Assembly: GCA_900323505.1 (NCBI GenBank)
Contig: OOIN01000018.1
Span: 496,001 to 560,000, forward strand
DNA length: 64,000 bases
Reading direction: 5' to 3'
Source of the DNA: Ustilago trichophora
Taxonomy: Eukaryota > Basidiomycota > Ustilaginomycetes > Ustilaginales > Ustilaginaceae
Positions 19,334-28,640 of the stretch are shown piece after piece. Position 1 is the first letter of the stretch. Each line of letters starts with the position of its first letter. The position numbers and the translations under genes were made by a program. The notes beneath the pieces are model-generated. The model was not told the DNA's origin, did not search any database, and saw only the letters and a list, made by a program, of their open reading frames with translations.

Positions 19334-22180
19334 ATGGCGAACACGGGTAGCTCTTCGTCCTCCAGCGCGAACAACCAAGGCCATTCGTCCAATGGTCGTG
19401 TGTCGTCTTTCCAAAAGCGCTTCCCGCGCATGGCGTTTGTCGCCAACAAGGTCATCACCTCACGAACAGGCCGTACCACCGCCAAGGCATGGTCCTATCG
19501 TCGCCCGCTTCTCTTCGGTTTCTTTGCAACCTACACGGCTGTTGGTTATCTTAAGCTGAAACGCGATGCCTATCTCCGCGATATGATTCATCCCGATACC
19601 TACCTCGTATGGAAAATCTATGATGGATCCATCGTCGAATCTCGTGGGCCGCCCTCGGTCAGCGCTCTGATCAACGCCCCCGCGGCTGGAGAGGAAGCAC
19701 CTCGGGTGATGGAGATGTTTGAGGTCATTCGTGCACTCAAGTGGGCACAAGCGGACGAACGCATCAAAGGCATCTTTGCCGATTTTAGCGGTCTTCACCT
19801 TCCTTCTTCTGTGACACCGAACCGACTCGGTCTGGCGCAAATCGAAGAGCTCATGCAAGCCATTCACGAGTTCAAGCTGGCCAAGAAGCAGCAGCACGGC
19901 GAGAAAGCACGACCTTCCATCGCTTGGGCTGACACTTTCAACAGCCAGGGCTCCTTCTTGCTCGCCTCGGCCTTCGATGAGCTTTGGATGCAGCCCACAG
20001 GCTCGATTCCTTTGACAGGCCTAGGTGCTCAGATTCCCTTCTTCAAAAAGGCTCTCGACTACTTTGGCATCAAGGTGCTCGCCGAAGCACGGCGAGAGTA
20101 CAAGTCGATGGTTTCGACCTTCAGCCGCGAAGACTCCCTCCCAGCTCCACAGATCCAGAATGAAGCTGAACTCCTCGGTGAACTCAACCGCGGTCTTGTT
20201 CACGCTGTGGCAGTCAACAGATACCCGGACGAAGATCCAGACGTCATGTCTGGCAAGGTTGAGGCTTGGATGAAGGAAGGTCCTTTCTCAACACGTGAGG
20301 CCACGCAGCTGGGCCTGATCAATGGTGCCGCGTTCAAGCGGGATATCGTCAAGAGACTCGTCGATCCCAAGCACGGTGGCAATGAGGAGACCAAGTTCAA
20401 GTCCCTGCACCACTATAACAAGGTCAACGATCGTCATCTCGAGAGGCAACTCACTGACGACGAAGTGGTCCAGGTCGGCGTGGTCTACCTGTTGGGCGGT
20501 ATCAGCTCTGCTCCAGGCGAATTTTCGACTTCTTCCGTTCTCAAAGGTCTCAAGGAAGCCGCCGAACATGAGGACGTCAAGTCGATCGTCCTGCGTATCG
20601 ACTCGGGTGGAGGAGACGTTGTAGCCAGCGAGTCCATTTGGGATGCCGTCCGACGCGTACGTGAAGACTATGGCAAACCAGTCGTTGCCTCTTTCGGTAA
20701 CGCTGCTGCTTCTGGTGGATATTATGCAGCCAGTGCCGCTGATGCCATTCTTGCTTGCGAGAATACCGTCACCGGCTCCATCGGTGTCGCATCTCTCCGA
20801 CCGACCATCACCCGTGCCTTCTTTGACAAATTCAACATGGGCATCCAGTCCTTCTTCACCGGCTCGACTTCGCAGTCGACGCTGCACGAGCTCAACGAAG
20901 CACAGCGAGCCAAAGCATCCAAGCACATCGACGAGATGTACGACGACTTCCTGCAAAAGGTCTGCGACGGACGCAACATCTCGCGCGACGTCATCGAGAG
21001 CTTGGCTGGCGGTAGGGTCATGACGGGTCTCAGCGCATGGGCTCGTTGCAATCCGGATGCCGAGGTTGAGCAGGTGCAGGTCAGCAACGCAGCTACTCCT
21101 CAGGCTGAGAAGATTGTCGAGCTCGGACAGCAGGCAGAGGGAGAAAAGGCGGCGGCAGGCAAGGAGGGTGAGGAAAAGGAGGTGCCAGAGACGGTCAAGT
21201 CGGCCATTCGCAGGATCAAGGCTGTCAGTCTCACCAGTCAGTGGAAGACGCAGGAGGTGAGCACCAGCAGCGGCAACAACACGATCATGATCGAGCGAGT
21301 TGGTGCCACCCAGCCGTGCTCTTCAGCCAGCGATGATGGCAGCAGCGGCAACGGCGAGCACAACGGAATTCTCTCTGACCTGATTGCCAAGGCTGAAGAG
21401 GCTCTTCTGGGTCAATCCGGCGCTCACGCCAGCACTGGTTCCAGCATTGGCAGCGAAGTATCTGCCTCTGAAGCCTCCACGAAGCCCTTGACTTCAGCAG
21501 AGAAGCTCAAGAAGCGTATGGAGGAAGAAGAATCCCGTCTTGCCGCCGCCGCGCACTCTGCTGCGGAAGAATCGCGCAAGTCGGATAGTGATGGTGAGAT
21601 CAAGACTGACGGTGTCCTTGCCAGCGAGTCTGCCAACGCTGCTGACGCCAAGTCCGGTCCGTACGGTAAAGGTCTTGTCGACTCGATTGGAGGTATCTGG
21701 GACTCTGCTTACTACGCCATGACGCTTGCACTCCAAGCGGAGATCGAGACTATGGTCACCAAGGACAACCTCACCCTCGAGCAGGCCACAGCCAAGATTC
21801 GACCAGGTGCCGACCGCGAGGTTACCGAAGATGGCATGCTCGCCCTCGCTACCGACTTGAGGCTAGTGCGCTTCCCCGAAGACAAGCCGTTCTGGAAGAG
21901 AGTGCAGGAGATGAACGCCAAGGGAGACCAGCCGCAGTTGTCGCTCCTTCCAAGAGCGGTGACCAATACAGTAGCCATGATGCTGGAAGAGGCTGGAGAG
22001 AGAGCAGCAAGAGCTGCTGTCAGGATGATGATTGCGACAGCCGCTGACCCGAGTGGGATCGCGGCGGCGTTTGACGATCCTCAGTTGGCAGAGAAGCTGC
22101 GTGCCAACAACGGATTGGGAGCAGGTAACACGAGAGGAAGGGCGAGGGCCGAGTATCCTCTGGCTTCGCTTTTCAGCTAG
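19334..22180 (+). CDS. S49 family (SppA-type) serine peptidase, membrane-anchored
   Basis: Single exon. I chose ATG 19334 (context GCCACCATGG); the upstream extension lacks an ATG. The protein has 948 residues. The N-terminus is basic and Ser-rich with a hydrophobic segment at about residues 59-75, which looks like a mitochondrial or signal-anchor sequence. Two tandem ClpP/crotonase-like halves follow. The Lys/Ser dyad of bacterial SppA appears conserved: K257 in REYKSMVSTF and S460 in GNAAASGGYYAAS, 203 residues apart, close to the spacing in E. coli SppA. DSGGGDVVASESIWDAVR and NTVTGSIGV are further family motifs. A Ser/Glu/Ala-rich insertion (about residues 590-780) and a helical C-terminus are extra. 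It probably cleaves membrane-bound peptides; substrate and location are inferred only. Confidence 0.88.
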   Translation: MANTGSSSSSSANNQGHSSNGRVSSFQKRFPRMAFVANKVITSRTGRTTAKAWSYRRPLLFGFFATYTAVGYLKLKRDAYLRDMIHPDTYLVWKIYDGSIVESRGPPSVSALINAPAAGEEAPRVMEMFEVIRALKWAQADERIKGIFADFSGLHLPSSVTPNRLGLAQIEELMQAIHEFKLAKKQQHGEKARPSIAWADTFNSQGSFLLASAFDELWMQPTGSIPLTGLGAQIPFFKKALDYFGIKVLAEARREYKSMVSTFSREDSLPAPQIQNEAELLGELNRGLVHAVAVNRYPDEDPDVMSGKVEAWMKEGPFSTREATQLGLINGAAFKRDIVKRLVDPKHGGNEETKFKSLHHYNKVNDRHLERQLTDDEVVQVGVVYLLGGISSAPGEFSTSSVLKGLKEAAEHEDVKSIVLRIDSGGGDVVASESIWDAVRRVREDYGKPVVASFGNAAASGGYYAASAADAILACENTVTGSIGVASLRPTITRAFFDKFNMGIQSFFTGSTSQSTLHELNEAQRAKASKHIDEMYDDFLQKVCDGRNISRDVIESLAGGRVMTGLSAWARCNPDAEVEQVQVSNAATPQAEKIVELGQQAEGEKAAAGKEGEEKEVPETVKSAIRRIKAVSLTSQWKTQEVSTSSGNNTIMIERVGATQPCSSASDDGSSGNGEHNGILSDLIAKAEEALLGQSGAHASTGSSIGSEVSASEASTKPLTSAEKLKKRMEEEESRLAAAAHSAAEESRKSDSDGEIKTDGVLASESANAADAKSGPYGKGLVDSIGGIWDSAYYAMTLALQAEIETMVTKDNLTLEQATAKIRPGADREVTEDGMLALATDLRLVRFPEDKPFWKRVQEMNAKGDQPQLSLLPRAVTNTVAMMLEEAGERAARAAVRMMIATAADPSGIAAAFDDPQLAEKLRANNGLGAGNTRGRARAEYPLASLFS

Positions 22181-22625
22181 TCGACATTCTCTAGAGAAGA
22201 AGAACAAGCTACAGCATAGAAGCACCACTTATTTTGCAATACCATCGCTGCCATACCGAAGCAATCTTTAAGTCACAACTCGACCTCTCTGTTGAGACAT
22301 ACGATCCGAAGCGGCCAGAAATTCGGACCCAAGGTGTTAGACCGTGACAAAATTCTTGATACAAATTTCAGCTTCGGCCAAGTCCGAAGTTGCAAGTGGC
22401 GGCATGCAGAGATGCAGCTCGCGAGACCCTCGCCACTTGTCTGCGTCTCTCTCATCTCGACGTCCAACTTGGACCAACTAGAAAGCTCGAACGTACAGTA
22501 CCGATAACGACTCTTTGCCTCCAACTTGTCTTGCTTTCTCTCCAACCAGCTGGTCTTCAACCCCTACGTCCAGGATGTATTCTATCTAAGCCACCGCTCT
22601 AATCACCCCGCCATCCCTGCCGTTG
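22181..22625. promoter_or_regulatory. Region between S49 peptidase and Mo-cofactor sulfurase
   Basis: A 445-bp gap holding the 3' flank of the peptidase gene and the upstream region of the sulfurase gene. One exact GTACAGTAC palindrome lies at 22493-22501, about 125 bp before the sulfurase start codon. No coding signal was found. Confidence 0.5.
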
Positions 22626-25475
22626 ATGATTTCCGATATCAGTCCCTCGACATCATCACATAGAGACTTGGGGATCGCATCCTCACATACAAGCTTTGAT
22701 ACGCATGGCATCATGACACAGTCGACATCAAGGTGGGCGCTGATCTCGGCGTCGCTCTGCCTTGTCTCTCCATACTTAGCGTCATTGCTTTCACGGCTAA
22801 GTATCCTGCATCGAGTAGCCATCGCGATCGTAGCCTATCTCATCGTCTCCGCGCGATTGCAGCAACGATCTGCCAAGCGCTTCCAGGTAGCTAAGCACTC
22901 GAGTACATCGAGACATCCTCGGAAAGCCTCCGCTACTGACAACACCGAAAGCACGACAAAGCGGTCGCGGCCTCTTTCTTCTGCAGCGAAGCCCAGCTTG
23001 GCATCGACGGCTAAAGTAGCATTACCGGCCGACGACACTTCCCTAGCACGAAATGTAGCCCGCATACGCAACGAGCAATGTCCGCAGCTCATCGATGCAT
23101 GCTACTTGGATGCGGCAGCAGCACCACCTTTCCCATCTGGCCTGGTTAAAGCTGTCGCCGACGAGCTGTCGAGCAAACTTCTCTCCAATCCTCATTCCAA
23201 GTCACCTTCGGCCATTTCCACAGCCGACCAGATCGCCTCTATCCGCCTCCGTGTGATGCGCGAGCTGTTTGGCATCCAAGATACTCACAATTGGCACCTC
23301 GTTTTCACCTCTGGCACCACGGCCAGCCTCAAACTCGTCGGCGAGTCTTTTGATTGGCAATCCCTACGACACTCGGAAAGGGTTGGTTTCTCATACCTGC
23401 TCGAGAGCCATACGAGTGCTGTGGGTATCAGAGATCTTGCTGCACGTGCTGGTGTTGTCAGCACAAGCTTCAGCGGAGAGGACGATCCCGCTCATGTCGG
23501 CCAGCAAGGGCTGGTTGTATTGCCGCTGCAGTGCAACGCGACTGGTCGCAGGTATGCCGATCTGATGAAGCGGGTATGTCGTTCGAAAGGAAAGGACGCG
23601 CTCGTCATGGTCGATGCTGCATCCTACCTCTCGTCTTCGCAGCAGTTCGATCTATCGCAGATGCAGATGGATGAGACGCCAGACTTGGTAGCATTTTCGT
23701 TCTACAAGATCTTTGGCTATCCCACTGGTCTCGGAGGATTGCTCGTCAAAGCATCCGCAGCGCCTCTGTTGACCAACAAGGCATATTACGGCGGAGGCAC
23801 TGTCGATGCTATCCTCGCAGAAAGCCGATGGACAAAACCTCGAAAGGATCTCGAAGCAAGGTTCGAAGATGGCACAGTCAACATTCACGGCATTCTTGCT
23901 GTCAACAAGGCGCTCGACTTCTATCGGGAAATATTCGGGCCTTGGGATCTGCGCGGCGGCTACGTCGCTGAGCTCCAAAGTAAGCTGGTGAGCTCTATGC
24001 ATGGGTTGACGCACGGCAATGGAAGTCCTGTCGTGCGCCTCTACGCAGGCTCAGATGCACGAAAGGCAGATTTCGGCCCGATTGTAAACTTCAACATCCT
24101 CACCCCCAATGGCTCGATCGTTCCGCCACAAGAAGTCGACCGCTTGGCAAGCATCAGCAACATCCACCTGCGCATGGGTCGACACTGTAACCCTGGTTTT
24201 GTCACCTCCCAGCTCGGCGTTGCACCCGATCGCCTCAAGCAAGAGTATGCCGAAGGTGTAGGATGCGACGATGCCGGCGACTCCACCCTCGAAGGTGCTT
24301 CGGTTGCATCTGCCTCGCTACGAGCGAGCTTGTGCCTATTGAACACGGATGCAGACGTTGAGCGTTTCGTCGGATTCATTGCACGCTTCTTCCTCTCTTC
24401 TTCGCCCGCTTCCCAGAAGAGCTCGGCAGCTGCTGAAAGCAGCAAAGCGGTCCAAGAGAGTCGGTTTGAACTGGCCAGCATTACAGTCTACCCGATCAAG
24501 TCTTGCGCTGGGCAGGAGCTGGCTCCTCAGGAAGCTTGGAAGTTGACACGGCACGGACTGGAGTATGATCGAGAATGGATCGTGATGAATCTGGGCAACG
24601 GGAAGGCGCTCAGTCAGAAGCGTTTCCCAAAGATGGCTCTCATCCGTCCCCGGATCGATCTGTCAAGCAGCACGATGACCGTCTCCATCGCCGGCACCTC
24701 GCACTCATTCACACTGAATCTAGACGACGATTCGCAATACGTCGACGACCCATCATCAGGAAAGAACGCCGAGATCTGTGGTGCGGAAGTGCGTCCACAG
24801 GCACACAAAAGCCCAAGACTGCGCAGCATCCTCACCGACCTCCTCGGCGTATCATGCACCCTTGCTCGACAAGCAACCGACGTTAGCAGGCATTCGAAAC
24901 TCGGTTCTGGCAGTCGGAAAATCCCGCTCATCTTTAGCAACGAATCGCCCTTCCTTCTGATCAACTCTGCCAGTGTGAACAAGGTCAGCGATTGGATAGC
25001 GAAAGATTCTTGCATCTCCGCATCTACTTGTGGGGCAATCGAAGAGATGGCTTCGGATTCAGGCTACTCTTCCGCCTCGCACGGTTCCCAAGCAGCGCGA
25101 GATCAGGCCGGGCTGAACGCTCAGGCGGCGAGTTTCCGCGCCAACTTTCTCATCTCTCCATCCGTTAGCAGCGAGAAAGGCATGGAGGGAGGTGCATTTG
25201 CAGAGGATGGATTTAGCCGGGTGGTTCTGGGTGGGAAGCACATCTTTGGCGTGTTGGGCGAGTGTAGGCGCTGTCAGATGGTGTGTGTGGATCAACGGTC
25301 GGGCGAGGTCAAGCCTCAGACGTTGAAAACGCTGGCAAAGCACAGGAGGAATCCGAAAGGAAGGATCATTTTCGGTTCTCATCTTGCTTGGTTGCCTGAC
25401 ATAGGGGCTGACAGCCGCGAGGATGGTGATGGTGCGGCGACAGTTTGGGTTGGGATGGAAGTCTTGACCTCCTGA
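22626..25475 (+). CDS. Molybdenum cofactor sulfurase (with N-terminal hydrophobic extension)
   Basis: Single exon from ATG 22626, 949 residues. The enzyme takes sulfur from cysteine and places it on the Mo cofactor of xanthine dehydrogenase and aldehyde oxidase type enzymes. The class V aminotransferase-like domain (about 130-600) shows the cofactor-side ACYLDAAAA motif and the PLP-binding lysine K361 in SFYKIFGYPTGLGG. The C-terminal MOSC N-terminal barrel (ITVYPIKSCAGQEL, YDREWIVMN) and the MOSC domain (about 620-949, ending near the FGVLGECRRCQMVCVDQ segment) follow. Unusually, residues about 35-80 contain two hydrophobic stretches (WALISASLCLVSPYLASLL and VAIAIVAYLIVSA) that could be membrane segments. 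An alternative start at the Met of the GIMTQST segment would still keep them. It converges with the next gene, 111 bp away. Confidence 0.9.
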   Translation: MISDISPSTSSHRDLGIASSHTSFDTHGIMTQSTSRWALISASLCLVSPYLASLLSRLSILHRVAIAIVAYLIVSARLQQRSAKRFQVAKHSSTSRHPRKASATDNTESTTKRSRPLSSAAKPSLASTAKVALPADDTSLARNVARIRNEQCPQLIDACYLDAAAAPPFPSGLVKAVADELSSKLLSNPHSKSPSAISTADQIASIRLRVMRELFGIQDTHNWHLVFTSGTTASLKLVGESFDWQSLRHSERVGFSYLLESHTSAVGIRDLAARAGVVSTSFSGEDDPAHVGQQGLVVLPLQCNATGRRYADLMKRVCRSKGKDALVMVDAASYLSSSQQFDLSQMQMDETPDLVAFSFYKIFGYPTGLGGLLVKASAAPLLTNKAYYGGGTVDAILAESRWTKPRKDLEARFEDGTVNIHGILAVNKALDFYREIFGPWDLRGGYVAELQSKLVSSMHGLTHGNGSPVVRLYAGSDARKADFGPIVNFNILTPNGSIVPPQEVDRLASISNIHLRMGRHCNPGFVTSQLGVAPDRLKQEYAEGVGCDDAGDSTLEGASVASASLRASLCLLNTDADVERFVGFIARFFLSSSPASQKSSAAAESSKAVQESRFELASITVYPIKSCAGQELAPQEAWKLTRHGLEYDREWIVMNLGNGKALSQKRFPKMALIRPRIDLSSSTMTVSIAGTSHSFTLNLDDDSQYVDDPSSGKNAEICGAEVRPQAHKSPRLRSILTDLLGVSCTLARQATDVSRHSKLGSGSRKIPLIFSNESPFLLINSASVNKVSDWIAKDSCISASTCGAIEEMASDSGYSSASHGSQAARDQAGLNAQAASFRANFLISPSVSSEKGMEGGAFAEDGFSRVVLGGKHIFGVLGECRRCQMVCVDQRSGEVKPQTLKTLAKHRRNPKGRIIFGSHLAWLPDIGADSREDGDGAATVWVGMEVLTS

Positions 25476-25586
25476 CAATCTTGTGGGCAATCTTTATGTG
25501 CCATCATTGAATCAAGCGTGATTGCGTGTAGGAGAGATTTTTCCGTCTGTGGTATGTATATGATTTGAGAGTATAGTACAAAGTCT

Positions 25587-26093
25587 TCAGTCAGATCGGA
25601 AAGGCCAGTACCAGCGCTTCTTTCCCACCTTGTGCTCCCCTTCTGGGGCCGCTTCTGACACGGCGTCCGCAACCTGCTGTTTTGCTGTGTCTACCTTTTC
25701 CACGATGCTCTTTGCCGTCGCCTCCAAGCCCGAAGTCTGAGCGTGCATCAACTTGGTCTGTTCGTCCCTATCCAGCACGTTCCACAGCAAATGTAGACCA
25801 AAGTAAGCGCTGCTTCCGTACGCCAGGATACGCAGCAAGGCGGGGAAGAGCTGGCTGTATAGAGACGCATGGCGAGCAGAAGCTCCTGTCGGATTGCTGG
25901 CCCTGGCAGCTTTTCGCGCAGCCTTGTCGGCTAGGTACCGCTGGGCTTCGTTGAGTTGGTCTGCTTCTGATTGTGATGGTGGTTGGGCGAGCGAACGCGA
26001 GGGTGTGGAGATGAAGGTGCGCTGCCCAAGAAGGCGCGGTGTCAAGGTGCGTGTGGGTGCGCGAAACACAGTTGCTGATGTTGATGGCAGCAT
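25587..26093 (-). CDS. Small putative mitochondrial membrane protein
   Basis: Single exon of 168 residues, with start chosen at ATG 26091-26093 (MLPSTSATVFRAPTRTLTPR). The longer upstream frame only reads through a triplet repeat. The first 40 residues are rich in Ser, Thr and Arg with no acidic residue, and look like a mitochondrial presequence (RTFISTPSRS is a plausible cleavage region). One hydrophobic segment follows (LLRILAYGSSAYFGLHLLWN, about residues 92-111). Then comes a charged helical stretch (AKSIVEKVDTAKQQVADAVSEA) and an aromatic end (KRWYWPF). I do not recognise the family. An inner-membrane protein with a helical tail is the best reading. Confidence 0.7.
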   Translation of the reverse strand: MLPSTSATVFRAPTRTLTPRLLGQRTFISTPSRSLAQPPSQSEADQLNEAQRYLADKAARKAARASNPTGASARHASLYSQLFPALLRILAYGSSAYFGLHLLWNVLDRDEQTKLMHAQTSGLEATAKSIVEKVDTAKQQVADAVSEAAPEGEHKVGKKRWYWPFRSD

Positions 26094-26473
26094 TGTATTT
26101 GATGATGTGTGTGATCCGAAGGGATTCGTGCTAGATGAAGGTAGGATGAGGGGAAGGAGATGGTCAATGCTCCAGACAAGCAAGACAGATGATGGTTTGC
26201 ACCCTTCCTGTCTCTGTTGATTTGGAAGGGATCGGGTGAAGGAGGAGAGTACGATCGGCGATGAGCAATTCTGGCTGAAGGCGCGTGGTGCTGTATGCGA
26301 AATGTGCAGCAACGCGTCTTTTGCAATGCACACTTTCCTCCCACTTCCCACCACCACCACCACCACCACCATCATCATCATCATCCTTCTTCACCAAAGC
26401 TTGCTTATACCCACATACACTCCGACATGCACACATTGACACTCGCATAGCAGCTACTCACCAAAGCGCTGAC
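26094..26473. promoter_or_regulatory. Divergent promoter region with triplet repeat
   Basis: A 380-bp interval between two start codons. It carries a CCA/ATC microsatellite at about 26350-26385. Read on either strand, this produces artificial Pro/Ser/His or Met/Val runs in upstream open frames, which I excluded from both genes. Confidence 0.55.
26350..26385. repeat. CCA/ATC triplet microsatellite
   Basis: About eight CCA triplets followed by about five ATC triplets, located midway between two divergent genes. Confidence 0.9.
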
Positions 26474-28330
26474 ATGCAATCACTATCACGCAACAACACA
26501 ATGATCGATTCTGAACCGCCAGCAAAGAAGCCACGCGGTCGGCCACGTAAAGTCGACACCTCGCAACCACTACATCCCTGGGCGAGCACGTCCAGACCAC
26601 AGCAGCAGCAGCAGCAAATACCATCACCATCAATATCTCATCATTCGCTTACGAGAGCTACTGTCCATCCGCAACAGCTTCCGACAGGCACCAATCTTCC
26701 ACTCCAAGCGGCGGCAGCTGCAATTGCGCCTGTTCCTACGGCGAGCTTCTATGCACAGCCACAAGCGCAAGCACAACCGCAACTACAGCCGCAACCACAA
26801 CCATATGTGAGCACTGCTGCTTATGTTCGGGCAACGCCAGTACCAGCGGCGATACCAGAGCAGCAGTATGTGGTACCGGTACCGATGCCCAGGCAAAACG
26901 TGCCGACGAGGGCAGATTTGGAGTTTCTCCTCGGAGGACCGCCGAGAGTCAAGGTGCGATCGGCAACTCCAAACGTAGCTGCTACACAGACGAGGCAGGT
27001 CTCGAACTCGTCAGCTGCACCAGTCAGTGCTGCCGTGGCCCGATCAACACCCAGCGGGCAGTATCAATACCCTCCCATCGTCCAAATGCCAGTCGCTGGC
27101 CCAAGCCGAACTACAGCACCATCACCAACAGCGCATGCAGTATATCCACAAACTACAAACCACCCCAACCGTACCGCGGTATCTTCGCGCCCTGCGAACC
27201 TCGCGGTCTTCCCAGGCGACGAAGAGCCCGACCGCAGTGCCGAGTACGACGATGGCCTAGCACTCGGCGCTGAAGCAGTGATGGAATCTGACCATGACGG
27301 CGACATTGAAGACGAAATCCAATTCCAGGAGACCGACGACCCCAACGATCCCGACTTTCGTCCCAACGCTGCAGCCTCCAAGCGACCTTCGCGTCCCTCC
27401 CAGACCTCGGAAGGTGCCGCTTCCACGCCTCCTCGTACAGGGCGTCGCAGTCTGGCCTCATCCAGCACGGGAGTAGGCAAAGTAGCTGGAAGTAGCGCTG
27501 CCGCAGATGGCGTGACTAAAAGACGCGGTCGCCCACCCAAAGTTTTCTACACGCCGGACGTCGTCGAAAAGATGAAGATTGCAAACGAGATCTTGAACAT
27601 GGCCGAAGAAGCGGGTGCACTGGGAGGCAAGGCGAGACTGGATGATATCATTGACAGGAAGACGAGAGCGCAGCTGTCGCCAGAGATGCAAGCGGCTATT
27701 TTGCGTGCCAGGAATACTCAGTTGCAAAGGGTACGACGAGAGAGGCTGCTCAGGAATGAACCTGTTTTAGGGCTCAACAAGCGGCGCAAGGTGCAAGGTG
27801 AGGACAAGCCGGAAGTGAAGGACAAGGGGGAGAAGAAGAGGGGAAGGCCAAGGAGTTCGGTAGATAAGCGGGACGGGGAGGACAAGGAAGTGGACGCAGA
27901 GGGAGGCAGTGGATCTGCGATTGTGGAAAGGGCAAGGGGAAAAGTTGCCGAGTGGATAAAGACGATTAGTAGCGAGGCTGGAGGAAGTGAAGATGCGACG
28001 CCGGCGGGAGATGCTTCGTTTCATGAGGACGAGGAGAGCGGGCAAGGACAGCGTACCAAAAGAACCGACGGGCGATCCTCGGCAGTCGCGGCGCCAGAGT
28101 CGAGCGCGAGCAGTCGTAAACGCACTTCCAAAGCTGGCGCCACCTCGCCTCCTCCATCAACACCGCCGGCACCAGCACCAGCAATCGCTGTGCCCGAGAC
28201 AGAACCGGCTGGAGACGCGTCCATCGATCCTCGTGTAGAAGGCCCAGCAGATGGCGAAGAGCATGCGGTCGAGCATTATTTCTCCCGATTCGGCAAGGTT
28301 ACCGGCAAAGAAACACCCGCCAGTCCCCCC

Positions 28331-28362
<32 letters not shown>

Positions 28363-28456
28363 TGGAGCAGCCCCTTCTAACACGGAAAGAGCAGTAGAGG
28401 CAGGCCAATTGTACGAAGCTGGTGTAGTCGGTGATGAGTACTATTTCTCCACCTGA
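26474..28456 (+). CDS. AT-hook DNA-binding protein with low-complexity regions
   Basis: Single exon of 660 residues from ATG 26474 (a second Met nine codons later is also possible). It has three AT-hook motifs with the GRP core: KKPRGRPRKV (about residue 18-27), KRRGRPPKV (about 347-355) and KKRGRPRSS (about 453-461). AT-hooks bind the minor groove of AT-rich DNA. The rest is mostly disordered: Gln runs, QPQ repeats, acidic segments near 275-310 and an 11-residue Ala run near 620. A helical segment after the second hook (VEKMKIANEILNMAEEAG and ARNTQLQRVRRERLL) may be a dimer or partner site. It is probably a chromatin-associated architectural or regulatory protein. I cannot assign an orthologue. 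Confidence 0.8.
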
Positions 28457-28607
28457 TTACACGCGCACTTTCATTTTCACTCTTTGTCTCATCACATCAA
28501 TCGCAACTTCTTATGCTTCAAAGGTCTTTTTACGAAACTGTTATCTATTCCTATTCCTCGGTGTGATTGGGATCATATGCATGTTTGAAATTGAGAGGAT
28601 TGGTTGG

Positions 28608-28609
<2 letters not shown>

Positions 28610-28640
<31 letters not shown>
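28610..28640. repeat. 31-bp T tract touching the MMS19 stop codon
   Basis: A run of 31 T on the plus strand. The last T (28640) is the complement of the final A of the MMS19 stop codon TGA (28640-28642), so the MMS19 sense strand has a genomically encoded A tract immediately after the stop. Confidence 0.95.

Noticed and set aside
26094..26384. N-terminal extension (Met and Val runs) of the mitochondrial-type protein
   Set aside because: It also translates the microsatellite; the start at 26093 gives a plausible presequence.
26285..26473. N-terminal extension of the AT-hook frame
   Set aside because: It translates a CCA/ATC microsatellite into Pro and Ser runs and precedes a better start at 26474.
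28337..28367. GCA repeat as a possible CRISPR-like or regulatory array
   Set aside because: It is an in-frame codon repeat encoding the Ala run of the AT-hook protein.
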